Shown here in pieces: positions 36,522 through 46,668 of a stretch of 64,000 bases of DNA. The notes beneath the pieces are model-generated. The model worked only from the letters and a program-made list of their open reading frames with translations. It was not told the origin of the DNA and did no database searches. Source of the DNA: Pseudomonadota bacterium (GTDB taxonomy: Bacteria; Pseudomonadota; Gammaproteobacteria; Steroidobacterales; Woeseiaceae); the NCBI GenBank assembly GCA_022572185.1, contig JACZWL010000006.1, forward strand, positions 32,173 to 96,172, in the 5' to 3' direction. The translations under genes were made by a program, and so were the position numbers. The stretch's first letter is position 1, and each line of letters starts with the position of its first letter.

Positions 36522-38276
36522 CTAGCGCTTTCGGGGAATATACAAGTCAGTCAGCGTACCCTCGTAAGCCTCTGCAGCAAAGGCGACCGTTTCCGACAGG
36601 GTCGGGTGCTGATGAATGGTACGGCTGATGTCGGTCGCATCAGCACCCATCTCGATGGCAAGCCCCACCTCGGCGATCAGGTCGCCGGCGTTTGGACCGA
36701 CAATGCCGCCGCCCAACACGCGCCCGGTGCCTTTTTCGAACAATAATTTTGTAAATCCCTCATCGCGGCCCAGTGACAGCGCCCGGCCACTCGCGGCCCA
36801 GGGGAACCGGGCTTTTTCGTATTCGATGCCATCGCGTTTCGCGTCCGTCTCTGTCAGCCCGACCCAGGCGATCTCGGGATCGGTAAAAGCCACCGACGGT
36901 ATCGCCCGTGCATCGAAAGAACTTTTTTCACCGGCAGCGACCTCTGCAGCTACTTTGGCTTCGTGTGCTGCTTTGTGGGCGAGCATCGGGCCGCCGGCCA
37001 GATCGCCGATCGCGAATATGTGTGGCACATTGGTCCGCATTTGCTTGTTAACGGCAACAATGCCGCGTCGATCAACTTCGACGCCGGCTTTCTGTGCATC
37101 AAGCTTGTTGCCGTTGGCGCTTCTGCCGATCGAGATCAGCACACGATCGTAAAGTTCTGTACCGGACTCTTTCTTGCCGTCGTATCTGACTTCGATGCCC
37201 GGCACGGTCGTCCGCATACTGGTCGCTTTCGTCTGCAGCAAGATTTTTTCGTAGCGCTTATCAATAATTTTTCGGAACGGTCTCACCAGATCCGGGTCGG
37301 TGCCCGGCATCAATGCATCAGTCATTTCGATAACGGAAACGCTGGTGCCGAGCGCACTGTAGACACAGGCCAACTCAAGCCCGATGATGCCGCCGCCAAC
37401 CACAAGCATGCGTTTCGGCAAAGGATCAAGCTCGAGCGCTGCCGTAGAATCCATGATTCTGGGATCCTCCGGAGTGCCCGGAAGAGGGATGCTTTCCGAA
37501 CCTGCCGCGATGATGCATTGCCGGAAATCGATCGTTTCGCCGTTATCAAGAATCAGCCGGTTTGCCGATTCGAACTTCGCTGTGGCGTGAACGACTTTAA
37601 CTTTTCTTTGCTTGGCGAGCTGTATCAGACCGCCGGTCAGGCGACCGACGACTTTGTTCTTCCATGCACGCAGGGCACTGGCGTCAATCCGCGGTCTGCC
37701 GAATTGAACGCCGTGTTCCGCCATCGCTTCGGCTTCGTCGATGAATTTCGCCACATGCAGCAGTGCTTTGGACGGGATACAGCCGACATTGAGGCAAACA
37801 CCGCCGAGGACCGGCCAGCGTTCCACCAGCGTCACTTCCAGCCCCAGATCGGCGGCTCTGAAAGCGGCGGTGTAGCCGCCGACACCAGCGCCAATCACAA
37901 CCAGTTCTGTGCTGTTTGTGGCTGCCGACGCCGGCCTGGGCGCCGCACCGGGCGCTGCTGATGCAGCGGCCGCCAACGCACGCTGTTTGGCCGGACTGAT
38001 CACCATGGTTGCTTCGAAGCCATCTTCCGACCTGTCGGCCGCTTCGAGTGTCAGCACCAGGTCACCGGCGGACACTTTATCGCCCACAGCAACCTGTATC
38101 GAGATCACCTTGCCGGCATGCGCCGCCGGCACATCCATCGACGCTTTGTCGGTCTCCAGCGTGATGACCGACTCTTCGACGTCGATTTGATCACCGGTCT
38201 TGACGAGGACTTCGATAACATCGACGTCCGAAAAGTCACCCAGGTCGGGGACAAGCAACTTTAAAGTGCCGGGCAC
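36522..38276 (-). CDS. lpdA: Dihydrolipoyl dehydrogenase with N-terminal lipoyl domain
   Basis: A 584-residue E3 of pyruvate dehydrogenase. Residues 1-80 are a lipoyl domain (ETDKASMDVPA, lipoylated Lys). The flavoprotein then has GAGVGGYTAAFRAADLG, the redox disulfide in GGVCLNVGCIPSKALL, NAD-binding VVGGGIIGLELA, and the dimer-interface motif with the catalytic His (HPTLSE). The lipoyl extension is known in Neisseria and Alcaligenes-type PDH E3. Start is GTG, sharing the last G of the aceF TAG stop. Confidence 0.96.
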   Translation of the reverse strand: MPGTLKLLVPDLGDFSDVDVIEVLVKTGDQIDVEESVITLETDKASMDVPAAHAGKVISIQVAVGDKVSAGDLVLTLEAADRSEDGFEATMVISPAKQRALAAAASAAPGAAPRPASAATNSTELVVIGAGVGGYTAAFRAADLGLEVTLVERWPVLGGVCLNVGCIPSKALLHVAKFIDEAEAMAEHGVQFGRPRIDASALRAWKNKVVGRLTGGLIQLAKQRKVKVVHATAKFESANRLILDNGETIDFRQCIIAAGSESIPLPGTPEDPRIMDSTAALELDPLPKRMLVVGGGIIGLELACVYSALGTSVSVIEMTDALMPGTDPDLVRPFRKIIDKRYEKILLQTKATSMRTTVPGIEVRYDGKKESGTELYDRVLISIGRSANGNKLDAQKAGVEVDRRGIVAVNKQMRTNVPHIFAIGDLAGGPMLAHKAAHEAKVAAEVAAGEKSSFDARAIPSVAFTDPEIAWVGLTETDAKRDGIEYEKARFPWAASGRALSLGRDEGFTKLLFEKGTGRVLGGGIVGPNAGDLIAEVGLAIEMGADATDISRTIHQHPTLSETVAFAAEAYEGTLTDLYIPRKR

Positions 38277-39910
38277 TAGGGCGTTGCCTCTAGCAGCACG
38301 TCGACGTCGGACAGGGCCTTGCTCAGGAAGGTCGTGAAGCGCACAGCATAGGCGCCGTCAATGACGCGGTGATCGTAAGACAGTGAAAACGGCAGCATCA
38401 GCCTTGGCTCGAACCTGGAGCCATTCCAAACCGGCTGCATCGACGATCTCGACACACCCAGAATCGCGACCTCGGGCGCATTGATAATCGGCGTGAACGC
38501 GCTGCCGCCGATGCCGCCCAGGCTAGAGACCGTGAAGCTCGCGCCCTGAAGCTGCGCTGCTTTTAGTTTGCCTTCGCGTGCCAGCGCCGACAGCTTGCCA
38601 AGCTCTTTCGCCAGTTCATAGACATCCATCTTATCTGCATCATGAATGACCGGTACCATCAAGCCGTTCTCGGTGTCGGCGGCAAATCCAAGATGGTAGT
38701 AGTTCTTATGAATAAGAGACGTTCCATCCTCCGACAACGACGAATTGACCTTCGGAAATTCCCGCAGCGCGGCAACGCATGCCTTGAGAATAAATGCCAG
38801 CGGCGTCAGGCTGATGCCGCGTTCCCTGGCAGGCCCTTTTAATGCCTGACGCTTCGCCTCCAGGTCTGTGATATCCGCAAGGTCATGCTGCGTCACATGC
38901 GGGATATTTATCCAGCTCGCCTGCAAGCGCGGGCCGGCGATTTTTTGAATACGTGTCAGCGCTTTGGACTCGATTTCGCCAAACTTCGCAAAATCCACGA
39001 CCGGCACCTTCGGCAATGCGCCGCCGACCTGTGCCCCTCCCGCAAGAATGGCTTTGACAAAGGCCTTGATATCGTCGTGGAGGACGCGGTTCTTGAGGCC
39101 CGACCCCTTGACCTGAATCAGGTTCACACCGAGCTCGCGTGCGAGCTTGCGCACCGACGGACTCGCATGGGCCTTCGAGAATCCGGCCTCGTCAATCGGC
39201 GGCAGGGTTGCCGCAGATTGCGACGGGCCTGCCGGCGCTGCTGAAGCCTCTGCCGGTTTCGGCGGGGGCGGAGGTTTCGCGGCGGGTGGCGCAACTTTAT
39301 CCGCGGTCTTCCCGACGGCTTCGACGGCACTGACAATTGCGTCGATAACCGCGATAGGCGAGCCCTGGGAAACGGTATCGCCGACTTTGAGCAAGACCGC
39401 CTCTATCTTTCCTGCAACGACGGCAGGCACGTCCATCGCCGCTTTGTCTGTCTCCAGCGTTATCAGCGGGTCGTCGACGGCGACATCGTCGCCTGCCGCG
39501 ATATGCACTTCGATGACGTCAACGTCGCTGAAATCGCCGAGGTCGGGCACAGACAATGTCTTTTTGCCGGCGGGTGCCGCCGCATCAGTGGCCGGTGAAG
39601 CGATAACAGTTGTGTCTCCCTGCATCAGGTTCGCCTCGATCGCCGGCGTTACCACGACAGTGTCACCGACCTCTACGGCCAGGCGACCGATGATGTCGCC
39701 GGTCGATACTTTATCGCCAACCGCGACCGTTAGTTCTTCGATGACGCCGTGATCGGTTGCCGGCACGTCCATCGATGCCTTGTCCGTCTCCAGCGTGATG
39801 AGACCGTCTTCGCGCGCGATCCGATCGCCGGCTTTGACCAGCACCTCGATCACTTCGACGTCGGCAAAATCTCCCAGATCAGGGACCTTTATGTCGATGC
39901 TGTCTGCCAC
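38276..39910 (-). CDS. aceF: Pyruvate dehydrogenase E2, dihydrolipoyl acetyltransferase
   Basis: A 544-residue E2 core of the pyruvate dehydrogenase complex. Two lipoyl domains occur at about residues 5-80 and 118-193 (ETDKASMDVPA, ETDKAAMDVPA), then a Pro/Ala linker. A peripheral subunit-binding domain follows (ASPSVRKLARELGVNL), and the catalytic domain has SYDHRVIDGAYAVRF with the active His and Asp. GTG 39910, with GGAG 7 nt upstream, is preferred to the TTG one codon earlier. Confidence 0.96.
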   Translation of the reverse strand: MADSIDIKVPDLGDFADVEVIEVLVKAGDRIAREDGLITLETDKASMDVPATDHGVIEELTVAVGDKVSTGDIIGRLAVEVGDTVVVTPAIEANLMQGDTTVIASPATDAAAPAGKKTLSVPDLGDFSDVDVIEVHIAAGDDVAVDDPLITLETDKAAMDVPAVVAGKIEAVLLKVGDTVSQGSPIAVIDAIVSAVEAVGKTADKVAPPAAKPPPPPKPAEASAAPAGPSQSAATLPPIDEAGFSKAHASPSVRKLARELGVNLIQVKGSGLKNRVLHDDIKAFVKAILAGGAQVGGALPKVPVVDFAKFGEIESKALTRIQKIAGPRLQASWINIPHVTQHDLADITDLEAKRQALKGPARERGISLTPLAFILKACVAALREFPKVNSSLSEDGTSLIHKNYYHLGFAADTENGLMVPVIHDADKMDVYELAKELGKLSALAREGKLKAAQLQGASFTVSSLGGIGGSAFTPIINAPEVAILGVSRSSMQPVWNGSRFEPRLMLPFSLSYDHRVIDGAYAVRFTTFLSKALSDVDVLLEATP

Positions 39911-39939
39911 CAATGCGCTCCGTCTGCTCGTCCGCCCGC

Positions 39940-42603
39940 TCAGAGCGTGACCGGGTTCGGTTTATCCGGATCGATTTTGTATTTCTCGATCGCGTGGGCG
40001 ACTGTCTTCTGATCGAGCACGCTGTCATCGGCGAGTGCTTTAAGCGTCGTGACAGTGATATATCGCTTGTCGACTTCAAAGAACTGCCTTAGCGCCTTGC
40101 GGCCATCGCTGCGGCCGAACCCGTCGGTCCCGAGCGTCACATACCGGCCCGGCACCCAATGCTGAATCTGCTCGGGCACGATCTTCATATAGTCCGTCGC
40201 GGCGACGAACGGTCCGTTCCGGTTCGCGAGGCACTTCTCCAGGTAACTCTTGCGCGGCGTGTCTTCGGGGTGTAGCTGGTTCCAGCGTTCCGTGTCCAGC
40301 GCACTGCGGCGCAGCTCGTTAAAGCTCGTTACCGACCACACGTCGGACGGGATGCCGAAATCCTTGTAAAGCAACTCGGCAGCCCCGAGCACTTCCCTGA
40401 GAATCGTGCCGGAGCCCAACAACTGGGGACGTATCTGACCCTGGCTGCCGACCTGCAACAGGTACATGCCCTTGAGAATGCCGTCCTCGACGCCGGCAGG
40501 CATCGGCGGGTGCACATAGTTCTCGTTCATGCAGGTGATGTAATAGAAAACGTTCTCCTGCTCGCCGATCATGCGTCGCAGTCCGTCCTGGATAATGATT
40601 GCCAACTCATAGGCATAGGTCGGATCATAGGAAACGCAGTTCGGCACCGTTGATGCGTTGACGAGACTGTGCCCGTCCTGATGCTGCAGGCCTTCACCTG
40701 CCAGCGTCGTCCGGCCGGCCGTGCCGCCGATGAGAAATCCCCGCGACTGTAAATCTCCGCCCGCCCAAATGAAGTCACCGATGCGCTGAAAGCCGAACAT
40801 CGAGTAATAAATATAGAACGGCACGGTTTGAATATCGTGATTGCTGTAGGACGTACCGGACGCCAGCCAGGAACAGAAAGCGCCGGCCTCGTTGATGCCT
40901 TCCTCGAGAATCTGCCCCTTCTTGTCCTCTCGGTAATACATGAGCTGATCGGCATCCTGCGGCGTGTAGCGTTGCCCCGCGGAAGAATAAATGCCGACCT
41001 GACGGAACAGGCCTTCCATACCAAATGTTCTGGCTTCATCCGGCACGATCGGAACGATGTACCGGCCAATCTGTTTGTCGCGCATAAGCGCGGTAAGCAT
41101 TCGAACGAACGCCATCGTCGTCGATACCTCACGTTCGCCGGTTCCCTCGAGTTGCGTTTTGAAAATCTCGATGGGCGGCACCGGCAACGACTTCGTTTTT
41201 GTGCGTCGCTTCGGCAGGTAACCGCCGAGCGCCTTTCTTCGTTCGTGCAGGTACTCGATCTCCGAACTGTCAGGCTTTGGTTTGTAGTAGGGAACGTCTT
41301 CGATCTCTTTGTCCGATACCGGAATGTTGAATCGGTCCCGAAACTCCTTCAGGGCATCGATGTCCAGTTTCTTCTGCTGGTGCGCAATATTCTGACCTTC
41401 GCCGGCTGCGCCCAGGCCGAATCCCTTGACGGTCTTCGCAAGGATGAGCGTTGGCTGACCCTTGTGGCGCACCGCACTGTGATAGGCGGCGTGAACCTTG
41501 CGCGAATCGTGGCCACCTCGATTGAGCCGCCAGATTTCTTCGTCGGACATATTGGCGACCATTTCCGCGGTTTCCGGATATTTACCGAAGAAATGTTCGC
41601 GGACGTAAGCGCCGCCCTTCGATTTGAAATTCTGATACTCACCGTCGACGCACTCTTCCATCACGCGCTGCAACAAGCCGGTGTGGTCTCTGGCAAGCAG
41701 CGGGTCCCAGCGCGAACCCCAGATCACTTTAATGACATTCCAGCCGGCTCCGCCGAATGCGGCCTCGAGTTCCTGGATGATTTTTCCGTTGCCGCGAACA
41801 GGGCCGTCGAGGCGCTGCAGATTACAGTTCACGACGAAAATCAGGTTGTCGAGACCTTCCCGCACCGGCATCGTGATGGCGCCCATGGACTCCGGCTCGT
41901 CCATCTCGCCGTCTCCGAGAAAACACCAGATCTTGCGATCGCCCGGTGCCATCAAGTCGCGATGCTCGAGATACCGCATGAAGCGCGCCTGGTAAATCGC
42001 CATCATCGCACCGAGTCCCATCGACACGGTCGGAAACTGCCAGAAGTCCGGCATCAGCCAGGGGTGCGGATAGGAAGAAAGCCCGCCGCCACCGACTTCC
42101 TGTCGAAACCGGTTCAGCTGGTCCTCATTCAGCCGCCCTTCGAGAAAGGCTCGCGAGTAAATACCGGGCGATGAATGTCCCTGGAAGAAAATCAGGTCAC
42201 CGCCGTGCTGTTCGGTGGCGGCCCGCCAGAAATGATTGAAACCGACTTCATACAAAGTTGCCGATGAGGCATAACTCGAGATGTGGCCGCCATACTCGGT
42301 ACTCACCCTGTTTGCATGAACGACCATCGCCATTGCGTTCCAGCGAATATAGGCCTCGATGCGTCGTTCGATGGAACGATCACCCGGATATTCGGGCTGC
42401 CTGCCGGTGGCAATCGTGTTCACGTAGGCGGTGTTGGGGCTGTAAGGCAGATACGCGCCGGAACGGCGCGCAAAGTCGATCATTTGATTCAGGAGAAAAT
42501 GGGCGCGCTCGGGGCCATGCTGACTGAGGACTGAATCGATCGACTCCAGCCACTCACGTGTTTCGGCGGGATCGATGTCGTCAAATCGGCTGAAATCGCT
42601 CAT
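39940..42603 (-). CDS. aceE: Pyruvate dehydrogenase E1 component
   Basis: An 887-residue homodimeric-type E1 that decarboxylates pyruvate with thiamine diphosphate and acetylates E2. The TPP-binding GDGEMDEPE...N motif, FFQGHSSPGIYSRAFLEGRL, LAKTVKGFGLG and GTSYSNHDIQ mark the family. It is the first gene of the aceE-aceF-lpdA operon and is divergent from the M17 peptidase gene. No pdhR-like regulator is seen adjacent. Confidence 0.97.
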   Translation of the reverse strand: MSDFSRFDDIDPAETREWLESIDSVLSQHGPERAHFLLNQMIDFARRSGAYLPYSPNTAYVNTIATGRQPEYPGDRSIERRIEAYIRWNAMAMVVHANRVSTEYGGHISSYASSATLYEVGFNHFWRAATEQHGGDLIFFQGHSSPGIYSRAFLEGRLNEDQLNRFRQEVGGGGLSSYPHPWLMPDFWQFPTVSMGLGAMMAIYQARFMRYLEHRDLMAPGDRKIWCFLGDGEMDEPESMGAITMPVREGLDNLIFVVNCNLQRLDGPVRGNGKIIQELEAAFGGAGWNVIKVIWGSRWDPLLARDHTGLLQRVMEECVDGEYQNFKSKGGAYVREHFFGKYPETAEMVANMSDEEIWRLNRGGHDSRKVHAAYHSAVRHKGQPTLILAKTVKGFGLGAAGEGQNIAHQQKKLDIDALKEFRDRFNIPVSDKEIEDVPYYKPKPDSSEIEYLHERRKALGGYLPKRRTKTKSLPVPPIEIFKTQLEGTGEREVSTTMAFVRMLTALMRDKQIGRYIVPIVPDEARTFGMEGLFRQVGIYSSAGQRYTPQDADQLMYYREDKKGQILEEGINEAGAFCSWLASGTSYSNHDIQTVPFYIYYSMFGFQRIGDFIWAGGDLQSRGFLIGGTAGRTTLAGEGLQHQDGHSLVNASTVPNCVSYDPTYAYELAIIIQDGLRRMIGEQENVFYYITCMNENYVHPPMPAGVEDGILKGMYLLQVGSQGQIRPQLLGSGTILREVLGAAELLYKDFGIPSDVWSVTSFNELRRSALDTERWNQLHPEDTPRKSYLEKCLANRNGPFVAATDYMKIVPEQIQHWVPGRYVTLGTDGFGRSDGRKALRQFFEVDKRYITVTTLKALADDSVLDQKTVAHAIEKYKIDPDKPNPVTL

Positions 42604-42784
42604 AAAGTGCCCATATTATTTCATGCGATGATCTCACACAGCTCCACTGCGTGAATTCAACAAGGTGTCCTGCTAGGATCACCGCTCAATCGCGCCGGCT
42701 CGGCTCGTACCGTCCCCCAGGGCGGGCGATATCTTCGGGTCTTGCGCGCGGTCGGTCAAGCGCAAACCTTAGGTTATCACTGAT

Positions 42785-44311
42785 ATGCAGAGTCTGCTTC
42801 CCGAAAACAACAAGATTAATAAAAGCATCAGAATTACTCATTCGACTGCTGCACCGGGCAGCAAGGTCCTGGCCGGTATCGATCAGCTACTCCTGATCCT
42901 GCCGAAAAAAGTGCCGTCCCAACTTTGGCGCAAGGTCCAGCAAGGCAACAAGATCAGGAATCTAATGCGGCGCCGATCGAAAGGCAATGTGCCGGCTGCC
43001 GAGACGCGATTGAATAACAAACGCCAGACGCGTGTGCTGGTCGGAACGGTTTCACCCGATGCTGATGCGTTCGAAGAACTTACGCTCGGCAGAAAACTGA
43101 TCAGCGCGGCCACGGTCGAGAAGGCAGGCTGCGTTGGTATCTGGGTCCTGGGATTTGATTCGAAGAATCAACAACGGATCGCAAAACACATTGCCGCCGC
43201 CGCGCTTGCCGCAGGTTTTTCGATGCCCGAATTCAAATCAACAGGGACCCCTGCGAGCATCAAGAGCATCAAGGTCATCGGCCTTGACGAAACAGCTAAC
43301 TTCGACCGGGAAAATGCCGAGGCTGAGGGGAACAACCTGGCCCGGTGGCTGACGGCACTGCCGCCGAACAAACTCGATGCGGCAGCCTACACAAAACTCC
43401 TCCAGGAACTGTCGTCACAGCATGGCTGGCAATTCAAGAAATTCGGCGTCGGTGAACTTGAAAAACTGGGAGCCGGCGCATTTCTGGCCGTTGCGCAGGG
43501 AAACGAAAACGACAGCGCGGCAATCGTCCGCCTTCGTTATCGCCCTGGTGCGAAATCGGCAGCACCTGTACTCAGCCTGGTCGGGAAAGGAATCATTTTC
43601 GATACCGGTGGCACCAATCTAAAACCGTTTGCCTCGATGCTGGATATGCATACGGACATGCAGGGGAGCGCAGTGGCAGTCGGAACGTTGCTCGCGATTT
43701 CCAGACTCGAACTGCCTTACGCTGTCGATTGCTGGCTCGCCATCACCGAAAATCGCACCGGACCAGAAGCCTATAAGTCACAGGACGTCGTCGAAGCCGC
43801 TAATGGCAAGACGATTCAGACTATTCATACAGACGCAGAAGGACGCATGGCGCTCGCCGACACCCTGGTATTCGCCAGCAGAGAAAAACCGGGACTGATC
43901 ATCGACTACGCGACCCTGACCGGAGCATGCATGAATGCTGTGACGACACGTTTCAGTGGCGTATTCACGAATCGACCGGACTGGCATCCGGTATTGAAAA
44001 AAACCGGCCGCGAGAGCGGCGAACGTGTCTGGCCGTTTCCGGTCGCCAGGGAATTTCTGTCCGAGATAAAAAGCGATATCGCAGATTTGAAACAGTGCGC
44101 ACCGAACGGCGGCGGTGACCATATTCTAGCCGCTGTATTTCTCAATGAGTTCGTAGAAAACGATGTTCCCTGGGTACACATTGACTTGAGTGCCGGGGCC
44201 CATAAAGGTGGCCTTGCGCACATTCCGACAGAGATCACGGGATTCGGCGTACGTTATACATTGAATCTGATTCTCGACCAGCGCGCGCTCGACAAACCAG
44301 ACTGGATGTAA
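42785..44311 (+). CDS. Leucyl aminopeptidase family M17
   Basis: A 508-residue M17 metallopeptidase. The C-terminal catalytic domain has the metal ligands in [30 protein letters not shown], and the signature [14 protein letters not shown], where NTDAEGR is usual. It would release N-terminal residues in the cytosol. The N-terminal domain (about 1-190) is divergent and begins with a basic segment. It is more like the shorter PepA-related branch than E. coli PepA. RNase T follows by 8 bp. Confidence 0.9.
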   Translation: MQSLLPENNKINKSIRITHSTAAPGSKVLAGIDQLLLILPKKVPSQLWRKVQQGNKIRNLMRRRSKGNVPAAETRLNNKRQTRVLVGTVSPDADAFEELTLGRKLISAATVEKAGCVGIWVLGFDSKNQQRIAKHIAAAALAAGFSMPEFKSTGTPASIKSIKVIGLDETANFDRENAEAEGNNLARWLTALPPNKLDAAAYTKLLQELSSQHGWQFKKFGVGELEKLGAGAFLAVAQGNENDSAAIVRLRYRPGAKSAAPVLSLVGKGIIFDTGGTNLKPFASMLDMHTDMQGSAVAVGTLLAISRLELPYAVDCWLAITENRTGPEAYKSQDVVEAANGKTIQTIHTDAEGRMALADTLVFASREKPGLIIDYATLTGACMNAVTTRFSGVFTNRPDWHPVLKKTGRESGERVWPFPVAREFLSEIKSDIADLKQCAPNGGGDHILAAVFLNEFVENDVPWVHIDLSAGAHKGGLAHIPTEITGFGVRYTLNLILDQRALDKPDWM

Positions 44312-44319
44312 ACACAATC

Positions 44320-44988
44320 GTGAGCAGACCATTCTCGATCGCCGAACGTTTTCGCGGCTTCCTGCCCGTCGTCGTCGATGTCGAGACGGGTGGTTTCAAC
44401 GCGAAAACAGATGCCTTGCTTGAGATTGCGGCAGTATTCATCGATCCAAACGAAGACGGAACATTTATCCGCGGAGCAACGATTCGCTATCACGTCAAAC
44501 CCTTCGAAGGCGCCAATCTCGAACCGGCATCTCTGGCTGTCAATGGAATCGATCCGTACCACCCGCTACGACCGGCAATAGATGAACGCGACGCGTTACA
44601 ACGTATCTTTCGCGAGGTAAGGCGTGCGGTACGCGACAGCGGCTGTTCGCGCGCGATCCTGGTCGGACACAACGCTGCCTTCGATCTGGGATTTCTTAAC
44701 GAAGCTGCCGAACGAACAGGCATCAAGCGCAATCCGTTTCACCCATTCAGTTGCTTCGATACAGCCACCCTATGCGGTGTAGCCTATGGCCAAACCGTTC
44801 TTGCGCGCGCAGTGCAGGCAGCAGGACTGAGCTGGGACGAGAGTTCGGCGCATTCCGCGGCCTACGACGCGGAAATCACTGCAGATCTGTTTTGCAAAAT
44901 CCTGAACCGCTTCAAGCCCATATTTGACGCCGCTCAGCCACAGGAGTGGTCAGATGAGCCTGACGAAATCGGCGCTGACCACCAGTAA
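44320..44988 (+). CDS. rnt: Ribonuclease T
   Basis: A 222-residue DEDDh 3'-5' exoribonuclease that trims tRNA and other stable RNA ends. The active residues are in [22 protein letters not shown] (Asp and Glu), [15 protein letters not shown] (Asp) and [14 protein letters not shown] (His and Asp). It starts with GTG 44320. RNase T is restricted largely to gammaproteobacteria, which helps place the organism. Confidence 0.95.
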   Translation: MSRPFSIAERFRGFLPVVVDVETGGFNAKTDALLEIAAVFIDPNEDGTFIRGATIRYHVKPFEGANLEPASLAVNGIDPYHPLRPAIDERDALQRIFREVRRAVRDSGCSRAILVGHNAAFDLGFLNEAAERTGIKRNPFHPFSCFDTATLCGVAYGQTVLARAVQAAGLSWDESSAHSAAYDAEITADLFCKILNRFKPIFDAAQPQEWSDEPDEIGADHQ

Positions 44989-45047
44989 TGCTTGGGAATT
45001 CTCATTGCGGATCTCGCCAGGCATCGCAAGCCCTGATCTGGATTATG

Positions 45048-45053
45048 TATAAT
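45048..45053 (+). promoter_or_regulatory. Possible -10 box for riboswitch transcript
   Basis: A perfect TATAAT lies about 105 bp before the aptamer, followed by a small hairpin GTTCG-TTCCT-CGAAC at 45070-45084. No good -35 is visible. A TTGACA at 45125-45130 is a second candidate -35 but has no -10 partner. Confidence 0.35.
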
Positions 45054-45157
45054 GGCGGAGCATCAGGAGTTCGTTCCTCGAACTGAGTGCTTCTGACCTT
45101 TTGCGCAGACAGTGACGGCTTCTGTTGACAGTTCGATTCGCACTGTGAAACGCTTGC

Positions 45158-45245
45158 GTCACCTTGGAAAAGGGCACAACTTCCGAAAGGGAGCGTCGCA
45201 AAGCTACCGGTCTACGGGTCTAACTAAGACAGCGGGGTTACCAGC
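45158..45245 (+). ncRNA. Cyclic-di-GMP-I (GEMM) riboswitch
   Basis: The conserved GEMM-I core is readable in order: AAAAGGGCACAAC, a P2 hairpin capped by the GAAA tetraloop (TTCCGAAAGGGAG), CGTCGCAAAGC, CTACCGGTCTACGGG (P3 start), and the 3' block AGCGGGGTTACC. P1 can form between TTGG (45166-45169) and CCAG (45241-45244). The specificity G in AGGGC matches cyclic-di-GMP rather than cyclic-AMP-GMP binders. The ATG of the downstream gene lies directly after the aptamer, and the likely ribosome-binding GGGG is inside its 3' strand, so ligand binding should control translation of the next gene. Confidence 0.85.
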
Positions 45246-46664
45246 ATGGATTTCCTCTTAAACATCACTCCCTGGCCTGTTCTGTCAGCACTTCTCTGGA
45301 TTGTGCTGGCGGTCACTGCCTTGTATTTCGCTCGAAGCTCTGCTCACAAGGCGATTCGGGCAGCCACAGATACTCTGTACCAGAGTCTGCGTTTCGCATC
45401 CAAAGCGGTCTTGCGTTCTGCGACCAGACTTAGCAAGCGTAACCGCGAAGTGTTGCTCGCCGCCGGCCGTGAGGCAAAAGAACGAATCGTTGAGCGTGAG
45501 TTTGATCGCATCAGCGAAAGCGTGCGAAAAGATCTCGCAAGCTTTTCCTCATTACATCGTGCGCTGAGCGAATCCATCAATCGCATCGAGGAAGATCACC
45601 AACAGGCAGTGGATGTTCCGCCTGATCCTCCGGGCTGGGTAAAGGCAGTTGAGGCGGTAGCCAAACTGGATTCCCGTGACGGACGGGTGCGTGTTGGCAA
45701 TATACTTAGCGATATTCACAAGTCGCTCATCAAAGCGCACCAGGACGCCGTGACCATGTATCGTGAGGCCAGCGCCAAGCGCCACACCTTACTGCATAAA
45801 ATGCGACCTGAGTGGCGGAAGATCCAGCAGACGCTCGGACAAGTCGGCAAAAACGTCGACACCCTGCTTAGTCGTTCGGTAACGATAGACCGGCACATGC
45901 AGGAATACGAAGACATTGTCACCGGGCAAGACCGTGCTGCATCGGTATTATCTTCGTCATCTCTGGTCTACTTCTTTGTCTCGATGCTGGTTCTCCTTGT
46001 TGCAATAGGCGGAGCCACAATCAACTTTTCGTTGATTGCAAGACCGATGGCCGAGATGGTCGGAGGAACTTCCCTTATCGGCGGTTTTCGTACGGCGCAT
46101 ATCGCGGCATTGGTGATCATAATGGTCGAGATCTCCATGGGCCTCTTTCTGATGGAATCGTTGCGAATTACGCGGCTGTTTCCGGTCATAGGCGCGCTGC
46201 CGGACAAAATGCGTGTTCGTATGATCTGGATAACATTCACGATTCTTTTTCTCCTGGCGAGCGTTGAGGCAGGCCTCGCCTATATGCGTGAAGTATTGCT
46301 GCAAGATGAACTGGCGACGAGTGCACTGTTGCGAGGTGACGATTCCGGGACTTTGACCGGACAGTACCTGTGGATTACAACGGCGGCACAGATGGGAATG
46401 GGATTCATCCTGCCGTTTGCACTGACCTTTGTGGCAATACCGCTTGAAACATTCGTGCATTCTCTACGCACCGTCGTAGGGTTGATTACCATAGGCTTGC
46501 TGCGGTTTGTGTCTCTTGCGTTGCGCCTGCTGGCCGGTGCGTTTCGCTATCTGGGGCTGTTGGCGGAACAGGTTTATGACTTGCCGTTGTTCATCCCGCT
46601 GTGGCTGGAGGAACGAAATTCAGGGAACGCGAATAAATCTGCCGGTTCAGCGTTTGCGAGGTGA
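45246..46664 (+). CDS. Uncharacterised multi-pass membrane protein with coiled-coil region
   Basis: A 472-residue protein I do not recognise. One N-terminal transmembrane helix (about residues 9-29) is followed by a long charged helical segment (about 30-235, coiled-coil-like, with basic KRNREVLLAAGREAKER and acidic patches). Then come about five hydrophobic segments between 238 and 450. The layout suggests a membrane protein with a large helical domain on one side, perhaps a sensor, motor partner or ion channel. It is translated from the end of a c-di-GMP riboswitch and followed 4 bp later by a VWA lipoprotein, so the pair probably forms an envelope system under c-di-GMP control. Confidence 0.75.
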   Translation: MDFLLNITPWPVLSALLWIVLAVTALYFARSSAHKAIRAATDTLYQSLRFASKAVLRSATRLSKRNREVLLAAGREAKERIVEREFDRISESVRKDLASFSSLHRALSESINRIEEDHQQAVDVPPDPPGWVKAVEAVAKLDSRDGRVRVGNILSDIHKSLIKAHQDAVTMYREASAKRHTLLHKMRPEWRKIQQTLGQVGKNVDTLLSRSVTIDRHMQEYEDIVTGQDRAASVLSSSSLVYFFVSMLVLLVAIGGATINFSLIARPMAEMVGGTSLIGGFRTAHIAALVIIMVEISMGLFLMESLRITRLFPVIGALPDKMRVRMIWITFTILFLLASVEAGLAYMREVLLQDELATSALLRGDDSGTLTGQYLWITTAAQMGMGFILPFALTFVAIPLETFVHSLRTVVGLITIGLLRFVSLALRLLAGAFRYLGLLAEQVYDLPLFIPLWLEERNSGNANKSAGSAFAR

Positions 46665-46668
46665 CATC